A DNA stretch of 64,000 nt from an uncultured Gammaproteobacteria bacterium (GTDB lineage Bacteria > Pseudomonadota > Gammaproteobacteria > Arenicellales > JAANXG01), in NCBI GenBank assembly GCA_947259705.1, contig CAMYNL010000007.1:1-64000 (forward strand), given 5' to 3'. The notes beneath the pieces were generated by a model that was given only the letters and a program-made list of their open reading frames with translations, was not told the origin of the DNA and made no database searches. Below are positions 27,217-35,735 of this stretch, piece by piece. The stretch's first letter is position 1. Each line of letters opens with the position of its first letter. The position numbers and the translations under genes are program-made.

Positions 27217-28034
27217 CGGGCCCCGCCTTCGACCGCGAGCTGGCTGCCCAACCGCTGCATCACAGCGGCGAACCCGGCCAGCGACCAGCCGCCATCCACG
27301 GGCAGCACCGCGCCGTTGATGTAATCGCCCAGCGGTGAAGCAAGTACCAGGGCGGCGCGCGCGATATCTTCGACGGTTCCCAGCCGTTTCACCGGCACGC
27401 TTTGCTCGACCGCGCGGAGCAGCTCCTGGCTCGGAGCCAGACGCGCCATGCCTTCGGTGCCGGCTACGGGACCGGGTATGATGGAGTTGACCCGCACCCC
27501 GGCGTCCGCCCATTCCAACGCCACCACCCGGGTCAACATGTCCACACCCGCCTTGGCCGCGCATACGTGCGCCTGCAGCGGTGCCGGGAGACAGGACTGC
27601 GGCGCCGAGATATTGATGACGCGCGCGCCGGGCCGCTGCAGAAATTCAAACCCCGCCCGCAGCATGTGAAAGGTGCCGACCAGATCTATGTCCACCACGG
27701 CGCGAAAGGCGTTGGACGACATGTCCAGCACGGCCGCGGGGAAGTTACCGGCGGCGCCTGATACCAGCACATGAATCGCCCCGAAACGCTCATGGGCCTC
27801 TGCCAGCACCCGGCTGACGGCTTCAAAGTCCCGCACATCTGCGGTGAATCCCGCCGCCGCGTTGCCGTGCCTTGCCAGCGTGGCGACGGCGGCGTCCACC
27901 TTGTCTGCGGAGCGGCTCATTACCGAGAGCTTTGCTCCCGCCCCGGCGAATCCCTCGGCAATACCCAGGTTAATGCCGCTGGTACCTCCGGCGACAAAAA
28001 CATGTTGATCGGTAAAATTCAGTAATTCATCCAC
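27213..28034 (-). CDS. SDR-family NAD(P)-dependent oxidoreductase
   Basis: A short-chain dehydrogenase with VFVAGGTSGINLGIAEGFA (GxxxGxG cofactor motif), DVRDFEAV, VLVSGAAGNFPA (NAG-like), VINISAPQS (the Ser position) and a weakened active site. Where Tyr-x-x-x-Lys is usual, HVCAAKAGVDML retains the lysine but has His in place of tyrosine. PVDGGWSLAG closes the fold. That substitution suggests a role other than classic carbonyl reduction, as in DECR-like dienoyl-CoA reductases. I prefer the GTG at 28034, which follows the end of a decayed acyl-CoA ligase; an ATG at 28076 lies inside it. The stop overlaps nudC. Confidence 0.8.
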   Translation of the reverse strand: MDELLNFTDQHVFVAGGTSGINLGIAEGFAGAGAKLSVMSRSADKVDAAVATLARHGNAAAGFTADVRDFEAVSRVLAEAHERFGAIHVLVSGAAGNFPAAVLDMSSNAFRAVVDIDLVGTFHMLRAGFEFLQRPGARVINISAPQSCLPAPLQAHVCAAKAGVDMLTRVVALEWADAGVRVNSIIPGPVAGTEGMARLAPSQELLRAVEQSVPVKRLGTVEDIARAALVLASPLGDYINGAVLPVDGGWSLAGFAAVMQRLGSQLAVEGGAR

Positions 28035-28065
28035 AGCGATACACCCGCGGCCGGGCCGCGAAAAG

Positions 28066-28375
28066 TCATAGATCATGGACCGGGTGTCGGGCCGCGAGTT
28101 GTACCCGCAGCTTCCACTTGCCGATCTTCCCGGTTGCCGGGTGCGACGGTTACTGGAAACAAACCATCTCGACCGCGATCCACCAGTCAGCCACCTTGCT
28201 GGAACAAGACACCGCCGCACATCGGCATCCACGGCGTGCCCAGGCGCCGTCACCACCGCCGGCAGCGGTCGTTCACACCGCTCGGGATCGGACAACGCAG
28301 TCATGGCCGCCTCGACCGCGCGCGGATGTACCCTCTCGATATGAGCTGGCTCCAGCGAGCTGATGCATTCCCCGT
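28066..28375 (-). pseudogene. acyl-CoA ligase C-terminal remnant
   Basis: The minus strand reads CISSLEPAHIERVHPRAVEA, then DPERCERPLPAVV, then a frame change to KVADWWIAVEMVCFQ, a stop, and PSHPATGKIGKWKLR. Together these match the C-terminal AMP-binding domain of fatty-acyl-CoA ligases (W-I-S-S-x-E-L..., P-x-x-x-x-E-R-P-L, K-W-W-x-P-D, T-A-T-G-K-I-x-K). The catalytic TGKxxK lysine region is still legible. The frameshift near 28180, the in-frame stop and the missing N-terminal domain make it a relic. The remaining 28376-28491 holds no recognised gene. Confidence 0.75.
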
Positions 28376-28491
28376 CCGAGCAGCCCCGCTGCGCCCGCGT
28401 CACAGATGTCAGCCATGGATGCCACAAGTATACTCCGCTTCGTGGAATGCGGATCAGGCGACACAGCCGAGCTTGGCGGGAGAACAGAGGA

Positions 28492-29061
28492 ATGACGACA
28501 ATCATCGGTATCTGCGGCAGTCTGCGCAAGGCATCCTATAACCACGCACTGCTGCGCACGGCGCAGACCATGACCCCTGCGGGAGACGTGCTCGAAATAG
28601 GCAGGTTGCAGGACATCCCTTTGTACAACGGAGACCTGGAGGCGGCCGAAGGCGTCCCGCCGTCGGTGACCGGCTTGCAGGACATGATCGCAGAAAGTGA
28701 CGGTCTGCTGCTGGTATCACCCGAGTACAACAACTCCATGCCCGGTGTACTGAAGAATGCACTGGACTGGTTGTCACGCCCGCCGCAGACGGGGCGGAGC
28801 CTGTTCAATGCCAGACCGGTCGCGGTGATGGGGGCCACGCCGGGCGGAATGGGAACGGTGCTGGCGCAGGCGGCATGGCTGCCGACGCTGCGGGCCCTCG
28901 GTATGCGGCCATGGTTCGGGCAGACACTCTACGTCTCGCGTGCCCACCAGCTGTTCGATCAGCGTGGGGAACTGATGGATGCGGACGCCCGGGAACGCCT
29001 GAAATCCTTTATTCGCGGTTTCTTCGCATTTGCCGCAGATAGCGGGACCGACAGCAGCTAG
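28492..29061 (+). CDS. NADPH-dependent FMN reductase
   Basis: A flavodoxin-like protein of 189 residues. IGICGSLRKASYNHALLR is the FMN-phosphate loop, VSPEYNNSMPGVLKNALDWLSR is the conserved NAD(P)H-dependent FMN reductase motif, and PVAVMGATPGGMGTVLAQ holds the third flavin loop. The enzyme reduces FMN, quinones or azo compounds with NAD(P)H in the cytoplasm. The ATG at 28492 is closely preceded by AGAGGA. Upstream in-frame sequence reads back over the ligase relic and is not coding. Confidence 0.9.
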   Translation: MTTIIGICGSLRKASYNHALLRTAQTMTPAGDVLEIGRLQDIPLYNGDLEAAEGVPPSVTGLQDMIAESDGLLLVSPEYNNSMPGVLKNALDWLSRPPQTGRSLFNARPVAVMGATPGGMGTVLAQAAWLPTLRALGMRPWFGQTLYVSRAHQLFDQRGELMDADARERLKSFIRGFFAFAADSGTDSS

Positions 29062-29123
29062 CGAAGCCGGACGCCCCACACCAGGGCGGACCTGCTTGCC
29101 GAGCACGCGACCGTTGCATGTAC

Positions 29124-30518
29124 TTACTCTCCCGGCGCCACCATCGCAGCGGGTACCACGAGTTCGTCGAACCGTTCCGGGGTGAGCAGACCCAGACTTA
29201 CCGCCGCCTGCTTCAGGGTGATTCCTTCTTCGTAGGCGGTCTTGGCTATGCGGGCGGCGTTTTCATATCCGATGTGGGGGTTCAGCGCAGTCACCAGCAT
29301 CAGGGAATCATTCAGATTGCGGGCGATCTTCTCGGCCACGGGTTCGATCCCCTGCGCGCATTTCTCATTGAAGGAACGCATGGCGTCGGCCAACAGCGTC
29401 ACTGACTGCAGCAGGTTGAAGATGATGACCGGTTTGAATACGTTGAGCTGGAAATTGCCCTGGCTGGCCGCGATGCCGATCGCGGCATCATTGCCCATCA
29501 CCTGGCAGGCGACCATGGTCAGGGCCTCGGACTGGGTCGGGTTGACTTTTCCCGGCATGATCGAGCTGCCCGGCTCGTTGGCGGGGATGGTGATCTCACC
29601 GATGCCGCAGCGCGGCCCGCTGGCCAGCCAGCGCACGTCGTTGGCGATCTTCATCAGGTTCGCGGCCAGCGACTTGAGGGCACCGCTAAGGTGGCTCAAG
29701 GCGTCGTGGGCGGTCAGGGCATGGAACTTGTTGGCGGCGCTGACGAAGCGCTTGCCGGTGTCAGACGCGACGGCGGCGGCCACCCGGTGGCCAAACTCGG
29801 GATGGGCATTGAGGCCGGTGCCGACGGCGGTGCCGCCTATTGCCAGCTCGCGGGCGAACTCCAGCGCCTGAGCGATCTGGTGGCGTCCGGCCTCCAGCAT
29901 CGCGACCCAACCGCTAATCTCCTGTCCCAACGTCAGCGGCGTCGCGTCCTGCAGGTGGGTACGGCCGATCTTGACGATGCCGGCGAACGCTGCTGCCTTG
30001 CCATCCAGGGTGTCGCGAAGCTGGACCAGAGCAGGCATCAGCCTGTCCTCAACTTCCACGACGGTGGCGATGTGCATGGCGCTGGGAAAGGTGTCGTTCG
30101 AACTCTGCGCCATGTTCACGTGGTCATTGGGATGCACCAGCCACCCGTCGCCGGGACTGCCGCCCAGGATCTGGGCGGCGCGGTTGGCGATGACCTCGTT
30201 GCAGTTCATGTTGGTCTGTGTTCCGCTGCCGGTCTGCCAGACGGACAGCGGGAAGTCATCATCGTAACGGCCGTGGAGGATGTCCACGCAGGCCTGATCG
30301 ATGGCCTGTTGCTTGTCGGCATCGAGCCTGCCGAGCTGACGGTTCACCACGGCACACGCCCGTTTTAAGTGGGCAAAGGCATAGATGATCTGCCTGGGCA
30401 TCTTCTCGATGCCTATATCGAAGTTCTGCAGGCTGCGCTGGGTCTGCGCTCCCCACATCCGGGAGGCCGGCACCGGGATGTCACCCATGGTGTCGCGTTC
30501 GGTTCTGTAGTCGCTCAT
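29124..30518 (-). CDS. fumC: class II fumarate hydratase
   Basis: The 464-residue protein matches the aspartase/fumarase superfamily from the first residues ([20 protein letters not shown]) through [36 protein letters not shown] and the catalytic-loop signature [13 protein letters not shown], whose serine is the general base. It interconverts fumarate and malate in the citric acid cycle without an iron-sulfur cluster. The gene is single; an export-type Pcm gene lies downstream on the same strand 128 bp before its start. Confidence 0.95.
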   Translation of the reverse strand: MSDYRTERDTMGDIPVPASRMWGAQTQRSLQNFDIGIEKMPRQIIYAFAHLKRACAVVNRQLGRLDADKQQAIDQACVDILHGRYDDDFPLSVWQTGSGTQTNMNCNEVIANRAAQILGGSPGDGWLVHPNDHVNMAQSSNDTFPSAMHIATVVEVEDRLMPALVQLRDTLDGKAAAFAGIVKIGRTHLQDATPLTLGQEISGWVAMLEAGRHQIAQALEFARELAIGGTAVGTGLNAHPEFGHRVAAAVASDTGKRFVSAANKFHALTAHDALSHLSGALKSLAANLMKIANDVRWLASGPRCGIGEITIPANEPGSSIMPGKVNPTQSEALTMVACQVMGNDAAIGIAASQGNFQLNVFKPVIIFNLLQSVTLLADAMRSFNEKCAQGIEPVAEKIARNLNDSLMLVTALNPHIGYENAARIAKTAYEEGITLKQAAVSLGLLTPERFDELVVPAAMVAPGE

Positions 30519-30646
30519 CGTAATCAGCTCCGTTGGCCCGGTGCGGACCGCGCCATAAATTCACATAGCGACGCGTGCCGCCATTAGGGGCGCGGCGTGG
30601 AGGGCAGCACGTGGGGGTCGAGCGCCGGGCTCGTGGCGCAGCCGAT

Positions 30647-31378
30647 TCAGTCGCGGGTCAGAGGCACGAACCCTACCGCCATGACCTCGCTTTGCTCGAC
30701 TTTTCCGTCCTCGCGCTTGATCACCAGCGTCAGTTCCTGCACCCGCCAGACCTCGCCGACCGGCAGAACCATCCTGCCTCCGGGCCGCAGCTGATCGATC
30801 AGCGGCTGCGGCACGTGATCCGGTGCCGCGGTGACGATGATGCGGTCGAACGGGGCATGTTCAGGCCACCCGAGGTAACCGTCTCCGGCCCGTACCTGGA
30901 CATTGTCATAATCCAGTTCCGCCAAGGTCTTCTCGGCGCGCGCTGCCAATGGCCGCACGATCTCGATGCTGTAGACCTCGCGCGCCAGCTCGCCCAGCAC
31001 CGCGGCCTGGTATCCGGAACCAGTGCCTATCTCCAGGACCTTGTGCTCCGCATCGATCTGCAGCAGTTCGGTCATGTAGGCAACGATATACGGCTGGGAG
31101 ATGGTCTGGCCATGACCTATCGGCAGTGGTCGATCGTTGTAGGCAGCAGGGCGCTGCTCCGCCGGCACGAATTCATGGCGCGGCACCTTCTCCATCGCCC
31201 GCAGCACCCTCTGGTCGCGGACCGGCGGCCGCATATCCCGCGGATGCGCGATCTGGTCATCTACCATGCGCTGCCGGACTTCAGCCATGTCAGGGTCGGC
31301 CCTGCCGGTTTCAGTTAATGTCACCACGACCCCTATGGTAAGTATGCCCACGGCGTAGATAAAGCGATTACGGCGCAT
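30647..31378 (-). CDS. pcm: protein-L-isoaspartate O-methyltransferase with export signal
   Basis: Pcm methylates abnormal isoaspartyl residues so they can revert to aspartate. The enzyme part is complete: MVDDQIAHPRDMRPPVRD, HEFVPAEQRPAAYNDRPLPI, GHGQTISQPYIVAYMTELL, the SAM motif VLEIGTGSGYQAAVLGEL and RIIVTAAPDHVPQPLIDQL. Unlike the usual cytosolic form it has an N-terminal signal (MRRNRFIYAVGILTIGVVVTLTETGRA), so it is predicted to reach the periplasm. The ATG at 31378 has GGGGGTG nine bases upstream, which supports including the signal. How SAM would be supplied outside the cytoplasm is not apparent. Confidence 0.88.
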   Translation of the reverse strand: MRRNRFIYAVGILTIGVVVTLTETGRADPDMAEVRQRMVDDQIAHPRDMRPPVRDQRVLRAMEKVPRHEFVPAEQRPAAYNDRPLPIGHGQTISQPYIVAYMTELLQIDAEHKVLEIGTGSGYQAAVLGELAREVYSIEIVRPLAARAEKTLAELDYDNVQVRAGDGYLGWPEHAPFDRIIVTAAPDHVPQPLIDQLRPGGRMVLPVGEVWRVQELTLVIKREDGKVEQSEVMAVGFVPLTRD

Positions 31379-31512
31379 ATTGTTCACCCCCTCGTGAACC
31401 TGAGCAGGGGATCGGGGGCGCAATGCACGCCGCATTCGGAGCGCTCGAGCGGCCTCGGCTCCGACGCAGCGGGGCTTGCCACCCTAGAAACAGCCCGTCG
31501 TTGATTGACAGG

Positions 31513-32256
31513 CTACCACAGTTCGACTCGACCGAGACCCGGAAGCAACAACGCCGCGTCCAGGATATCGAAGCCGATGCTCAAGCCGAGAATGTTCAAC
31601 TCCACGCCCTCCTCTTTGGCCAGCAGCAATCCGAACAGTCCGAACACGGAAAGCTGATAGCCAGTGCCGCTGGGGGCCGCTCCGACCACGCCGGCATCGA
31701 GCAGATAATCCTTGCCAATGGCGGTCACCGGCATCACCGCCCGCAGCGCCGGCACCTCCCTCACTACGTGGGCGACGAAACTGTTGCTGTTCGGCCCGGG
31801 CCAAAGCGTATATCGACCGGCAAGCGGGTAGGCAGCCACCACCGATTCGACCTGCGCAATGGCTGCAGAGGCCGCTGCGCCCCGCAGCTCGCCGATGACC
31901 TCCGGCCGGTTGCCGTACCAGTGGCGGTCCGGGACATCCCAGCGCGATACCACTGCCGATTGTCCCCGCCTGGCGCGCCAGCCGTTGACCTGATGCACCC
32001 GGTAACGCCATGCATGCTCCTGCTTGGTGGCTATCCAGGTGTGCACCGCAAAGACACCCCGCCACCTGAACGCTCGCGCCGCGTACACCTGCACGACAGC
32101 CTCCGGTGTGACGGCGGGTTCCGGGGCCAGACCGGCACTGTGGCGCAACGCCTTGTGCCATGGCGCGTTCACCTTTACCTCGCCGCTAATCCACAACCAT
32201 GCGGGGCCGGCCAACAGCAGCGCCGGAAAACACAAGGATGTGAAGAGGAATTTCAT
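31513..32256 (-). CDS. DUF3750 protein
   Basis: The N-terminus is a signal or anchor (MKFLFTSLCFPALLLAGPAW). The DUF3750 core follows: VQVYAARAFRWRGVFAVHTW, YPLAGRYTLWPGPNSNSFVAHV and a C-terminal FDILDAALLLPGLGRVEL. The function of the family is unknown; the conserved histidine, tryptophan and PNSN..VAHV residues suggest a catalytic pocket facing the periplasm. The ATG at 32256 is taken over a GTG at 32265. A short gap (40 bp) separates it from the MMPL gene upstream on the same strand, so it may be the last gene of that envelope operon. Confidence 0.75.
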   Translation of the reverse strand: MKFLFTSLCFPALLLAGPAWLWISGEVKVNAPWHKALRHSAGLAPEPAVTPEAVVQVYAARAFRWRGVFAVHTWIATKQEHAWRYRVHQVNGWRARRGQSAVVSRWDVPDRHWYGNRPEVIGELRGAAASAAIAQVESVVAAYPLAGRYTLWPGPNSNSFVAHVVREVPALRAVMPVTAIGKDYLLDAGVVGAAPSGTGYQLSVFGLFGLLLAKEEGVELNILGLSIGFDILDAALLLPGLGRVELW

Positions 32257-32295
32257 GGCTTGCACAATAATACTACGCCACCGCCGCGGTGGGGT

Positions 32296-34641
32296 TCACT
32301 CGGCGCCACCGGATCGGCCCGCGGCAAGCAGCCACCGCGCCAGGGCCGGCAGAACCAGGATGGCCCCCAGCATGTTCATGACGAACATGAAGGTCAGCAG
32401 GATCCCCATGTCGGCCTGGAACTGCAGCGGGGAAAAGATCCATGTGGCCACGCCGACCGCCAATGCACAGCCGGTGAAGATGACGCTGAATCCCGAGATG
32501 GCCAGGGTCGTGAAATAGGCGTCCAGCAGGCTCTTGCCCTCCTGCAGCAGGCTTTGGAAACGTGCAAATATATAGATCCCGTAGTCAACCCCAATGCCCA
32601 CCCCCAGCGCCACCACCGGCAGGGTGTTCACCTTGAGGCCGATCTGCAGCAGGTTCATCAATGCGTAGGCGAGCAGCGACACCAGGGCCAGCGGCAGGAC
32701 GATACACAAGGTGCCGCCCACGCTGCGGAAGGACAGCAGGCATAACAGAACGACGGCGCTGAAGACATACATCAGCATCGGAAACTGGGCCGCCGAAACC
32801 GCCTCGTTGGTCGCCGCCATGACACCCACATTGCTGCCGGCGAGACGATAACTCACCGTGTTATCCGGGCGGGCAGACTCATAGCGCTTCACCTCGGCCA
32901 CGATACGTTCGATAGTTTCCGCTTTGTGATCGGTCGTGAACAACAGCACGGGCATTACGCTGCAGTCCTTGTTCAGCAAGCCGCTGCTGGTGTCGACCGG
33001 GCTGGTGGCCTGGACCAGGGCATGCTGATTGCGCGGTAGGACCCGCCACTTCAGGCTGCCTTCATTCCAGCCTGCGTTGATGAACTTGGCTATGCGCGGC
33101 AGCGTCAGCGTCGACTTGACCCCCTCCACATTTGCCATCACCCAGGCGAACTCATCGATGTCGCGCATGATCGCGTAATCGATGCAACCTTCCGCCGCAG
33201 TCTCGACGAACACCGTGAGAACATCCACGCCGATGGAAAATTTACTCGTGATCACCTCGGTGTCCTTGTTGTATCGGGAATCCGGTCTCAATTCCGGCAC
33301 CCCGTGGTGCAGGTCTCCGACTGCAACGTCGGTGCCCTTCCACAGACCCAGCAGCAGCAAGCCGCCGGTAACGGCGAGCACCCAGATCGAACCCCGCCGT
33401 CGCGCGACCGTCGAGAGGGCATGCCAGAACGGCGCCATGGCTTCCGCGCGGCGTTGCAGACGCCCGCGATAGGTGTTCATCTCCGGAAGGTACGAAATCA
33501 GAACCGGCAAGAGTATGAGGTTGGTGAAGATGATGGCCGCCACACCGAGACTCGCGGTGATCGCCATTTCACGAATAATGCCGATATCGATCAGCAGGAT
33601 AGTGATGAATCCGATCGTATCACTGGCGAGGGCGACCGCGCCGGGCACCAGCAGGCGCCGGAAGGCCCCGCGTGCCGCCGCCTCCGGCCCGGCGCCAAGA
33701 TACACTTCCGCCCGCACCGCGCTCAACATCTGCACACCGTGGCTCACTGCGATGGCAAACACCAGGAACGGCACCAGGATGGACATCGGATCCAGGCCGA
33801 AGCCCAGTACAGGCAGCAGGCCGAGCTGCCAGACCACCGCGAGCAGGGAGCACGCCAGGATTATCGCCGTCAGCCGTGAAGACGCGGCGTAGAGGTAGAG
33901 CAGTACTGCAGTGACGAGGAATGCGATCAAGAAGAACGCAACCACTCGCCCGCTGCCTTCGGTGATATCGCCCACCACCTTGGCGAACCCGATGATGTGT
34001 ACGTCAACATGATCCTCGGCGGCGAACCGACTACGTATCTTGTGCTCCAGATCATGCGCGACCTCGGCGTAATCCAGCTTACGGCCGCTGTCGGGGTCGA
34101 ATTCGAGCAGTTCCGCGCTGATGATGGCGCCGCTGAGGTCATTGGCCACCAGTCGCCCCACGATGTCCGCCTTGAGGACGTTTTCGCGGACTTTCCCCAG
34201 TCCCTCCGGGGTCGGCCTGAAGTCCGCAGGTACCACATTACCGCCGGCGATCCCGCCGACCACCACCTCGGTAAAGCGAACGTTGGGAGTGAACAGCGAC
34301 ATGACCCGGCTGCGATCTACACCCGACAGAAAGAACACTTCATCAGTGACCTGCTTCAGCGTCTCGAAGAACTCGGCGCTGAATATGTCGCCCTGCCGCG
34401 ATATCAGAGCGATGACGATGCGATTGGCACCTCCGAACTCCTGGCGGTACTTCATGAAGGTATGCATGTAGGGATGTTCCAGCGGCAGCAGCTTGGCAAA
34501 GCCCGCGTCCATACGTAACTGGGTGGCGAACCAGACCATAATCAGGGTGACCAGCGCGAACATGGCCATCACCAACCGCCGACGGCTGAATACCAGGGAC
34601 TCGAGACGGTGGATCGCGGCGCTGTCGTGCAGCACCACCAT
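32296..34641 (-). CDS. MMPL/RND-superfamily exporter
   Basis: A 781-residue RND transporter. There is a helix near residue 28, a large periplasmic loop (AKLLPLEHPYMHTF, FGGANRIVIALIS), then a five-helix cluster starting near FFLIAFLVTAVLLYLY and ending before a second loop. A repeated helix cluster follows (SAVVLLCLLSFRSVGGTLCI, GVGIGVDYGIYIFARF). GVGIGVDYGIY is the proton-relay helix of MMPL/HpnN-type transporters. These move lipids or hydrophobic molecules across or out of the inner membrane. The start overlaps the YCF48-like stop as TAATG. Gene order with DUF1329 and DUF1302 genes is a recurrent partnership; the cargo is unknown. Confidence 0.88.
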   Translation of the reverse strand: MVVLHDSAAIHRLESLVFSRRRLVMAMFALVTLIMVWFATQLRMDAGFAKLLPLEHPYMHTFMKYRQEFGGANRIVIALISRQGDIFSAEFFETLKQVTDEVFFLSGVDRSRVMSLFTPNVRFTEVVVGGIAGGNVVPADFRPTPEGLGKVRENVLKADIVGRLVANDLSGAIISAELLEFDPDSGRKLDYAEVAHDLEHKIRSRFAAEDHVDVHIIGFAKVVGDITEGSGRVVAFFLIAFLVTAVLLYLYAASSRLTAIILACSLLAVVWQLGLLPVLGFGLDPMSILVPFLVFAIAVSHGVQMLSAVRAEVYLGAGPEAAARGAFRRLLVPGAVALASDTIGFITILLIDIGIIREMAITASLGVAAIIFTNLILLPVLISYLPEMNTYRGRLQRRAEAMAPFWHALSTVARRRGSIWVLAVTGGLLLLGLWKGTDVAVGDLHHGVPELRPDSRYNKDTEVITSKFSIGVDVLTVFVETAAEGCIDYAIMRDIDEFAWVMANVEGVKSTLTLPRIAKFINAGWNEGSLKWRVLPRNQHALVQATSPVDTSSGLLNKDCSVMPVLLFTTDHKAETIERIVAEVKRYESARPDNTVSYRLAGSNVGVMAATNEAVSAAQFPMLMYVFSAVVLLCLLSFRSVGGTLCIVLPLALVSLLAYALMNLLQIGLKVNTLPVVALGVGIGVDYGIYIFARFQSLLQEGKSLLDAYFTTLAISGFSVIFTGCALAVGVATWIFSPLQFQADMGILLTFMFVMNMLGAILVLPALARWLLAAGRSGGAE

Positions 34642-35660
34642 TACCTGGTTCCCGTATCGAATACGGTCGCCCGAGGCACCACGCGGGATCCACCCTCACC
34701 CACCAGCAACAGATCACCGTTATCGAGCGCGGTAAGCGCTGAATTAGCGGCCCGTTGCTGCGGCCGGAGCCGGAAGCTGCGACCCCCATCGCGGGAAACC
34801 AGCAGCGCGCCGGCATGGCCGACTATTGCCAGCTCCTTGTCGGACACAGCCAGCCCGTCCGACAGCGTTGCCGACGTGGACGTCTCCAGTCGTTCCCAGC
34901 TCTGGCCCGCATCACTGGAATGAAACAGGCGCCCCTGCAGTCCGAATGCCAGCAGGCGGTCGCCGCCCGGACTCAGCAGGCCGAAGAAAGACCCGTCGTA
35001 GGCGGAGGGTAGTCGCCGCCAGGTTGCGCCCGCGTCGTCGGAACGATAGAGGGCACCGGCCTCGGCGGCCATGTACCAGCGACCGTTCTCCGCGCGCATG
35101 ATGCGGTTGAGATGGAGGTCGTCGCTGGAAAGTTCGGCGTAGTCTCCGCCTCCCCCGGGCGGGCCGGTCTCGAGCACCCGTTCAGTCCAGGTCTCGCCGC
35201 CGTCCCGGGACTCCAGGTACAAGCCGTAGGCCCCCACGGCCACGGCCCGGTTGGCATCGACCACCATGACGTCCAGCAGCGGGCGCTCCTGTCCGGGATC
35301 GAAAAAGACCCGCTGCCAGCTGCCGCCCCCGTCCCGGGTTCGCAGGATCACCGCGTCGTGGCCGACCGCAAGCCCGGTACTCGCGTCGAGAAAATCCACT
35401 GCCGTCAACGTCGCGCGGGTGGGCACCGGTATCTGTTTCCAGTTGACTGAACCGCCGGGAGAGAGCAGGACATGGCCTCGTTCGCCAACGGCGATAATAC
35501 GTTCGCCGGCGCGGGCGACGTCCAGCAGCAGCGAGCGCGCTGCGTGAGGCAGCAGCAATGATTGCTTCGCCGTGACGTGGCTGTCGGCAAGACCCGCCAT
35601 GCACCAGCAGGCCAAGACCATCAGGGCCAAACCTACCTGGCGATGGTCCGTCGCGAGCAC
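34641..35660 (-). CDS. YCF48-like (BNR-repeat) exported protein
   Basis: A signal peptide (VGLALMVLACWCMAGLADS) leads into a seven-bladed propeller of repeats such as RTRDGGGSWQRV, ESRDGGETWTER and RSDDAGATWRRL, the Ycf48/BNR pattern first known from photosystem II assembly factors. In non-photosynthetic bacteria such proteins appear beside RND exporters and are likely periplasmic scaffolds. The start is a GTG at 35660, since the ATG at 35621 would cut the signal peptide. TAATG overlap couples it to the MMPL gene. An internal insertion (PPGGGGDYAELSSDDLHLN) disrupts the repeat spacing. Confidence 0.85.
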   Translation of the reverse strand: MLATDHRQVGLALMVLACWCMAGLADSHVTAKQSLLLPHAARSLLLDVARAGERIIAVGERGHVLLSPGGSVNWKQIPVPTRATLTAVDFLDASTGLAVGHDAVILRTRDGGGSWQRVFFDPGQERPLLDVMVVDANRAVAVGAYGLYLESRDGGETWTERVLETGPPGGGGDYAELSSDDLHLNRIMRAENGRWYMAAEAGALYRSDDAGATWRRLPSAYDGSFFGLLSPGGDRLLAFGLQGRLFHSSDAGQSWERLETSTSATLSDGLAVSDKELAIVGHAGALLVSRDGGRSFRLRPQQRAANSALTALDNGDLLLVGEGGSRVVPRATVFDTGTR

Positions 35661-35735
35661 GGCGGTAAGGCGGTCGTCTGTTCGTCGTCGCGGGGTATCG
35701 GAACCCAGGTGACGATCTCGACCTCGCAGTTGCGA

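Noticed and set aside
27217-27564. N-terminal extension of nudC
   Set aside because: It lies inside the SDR coding sequence in another frame; family similarity starts at the ATG at 27216, which overlaps the SDR stop.
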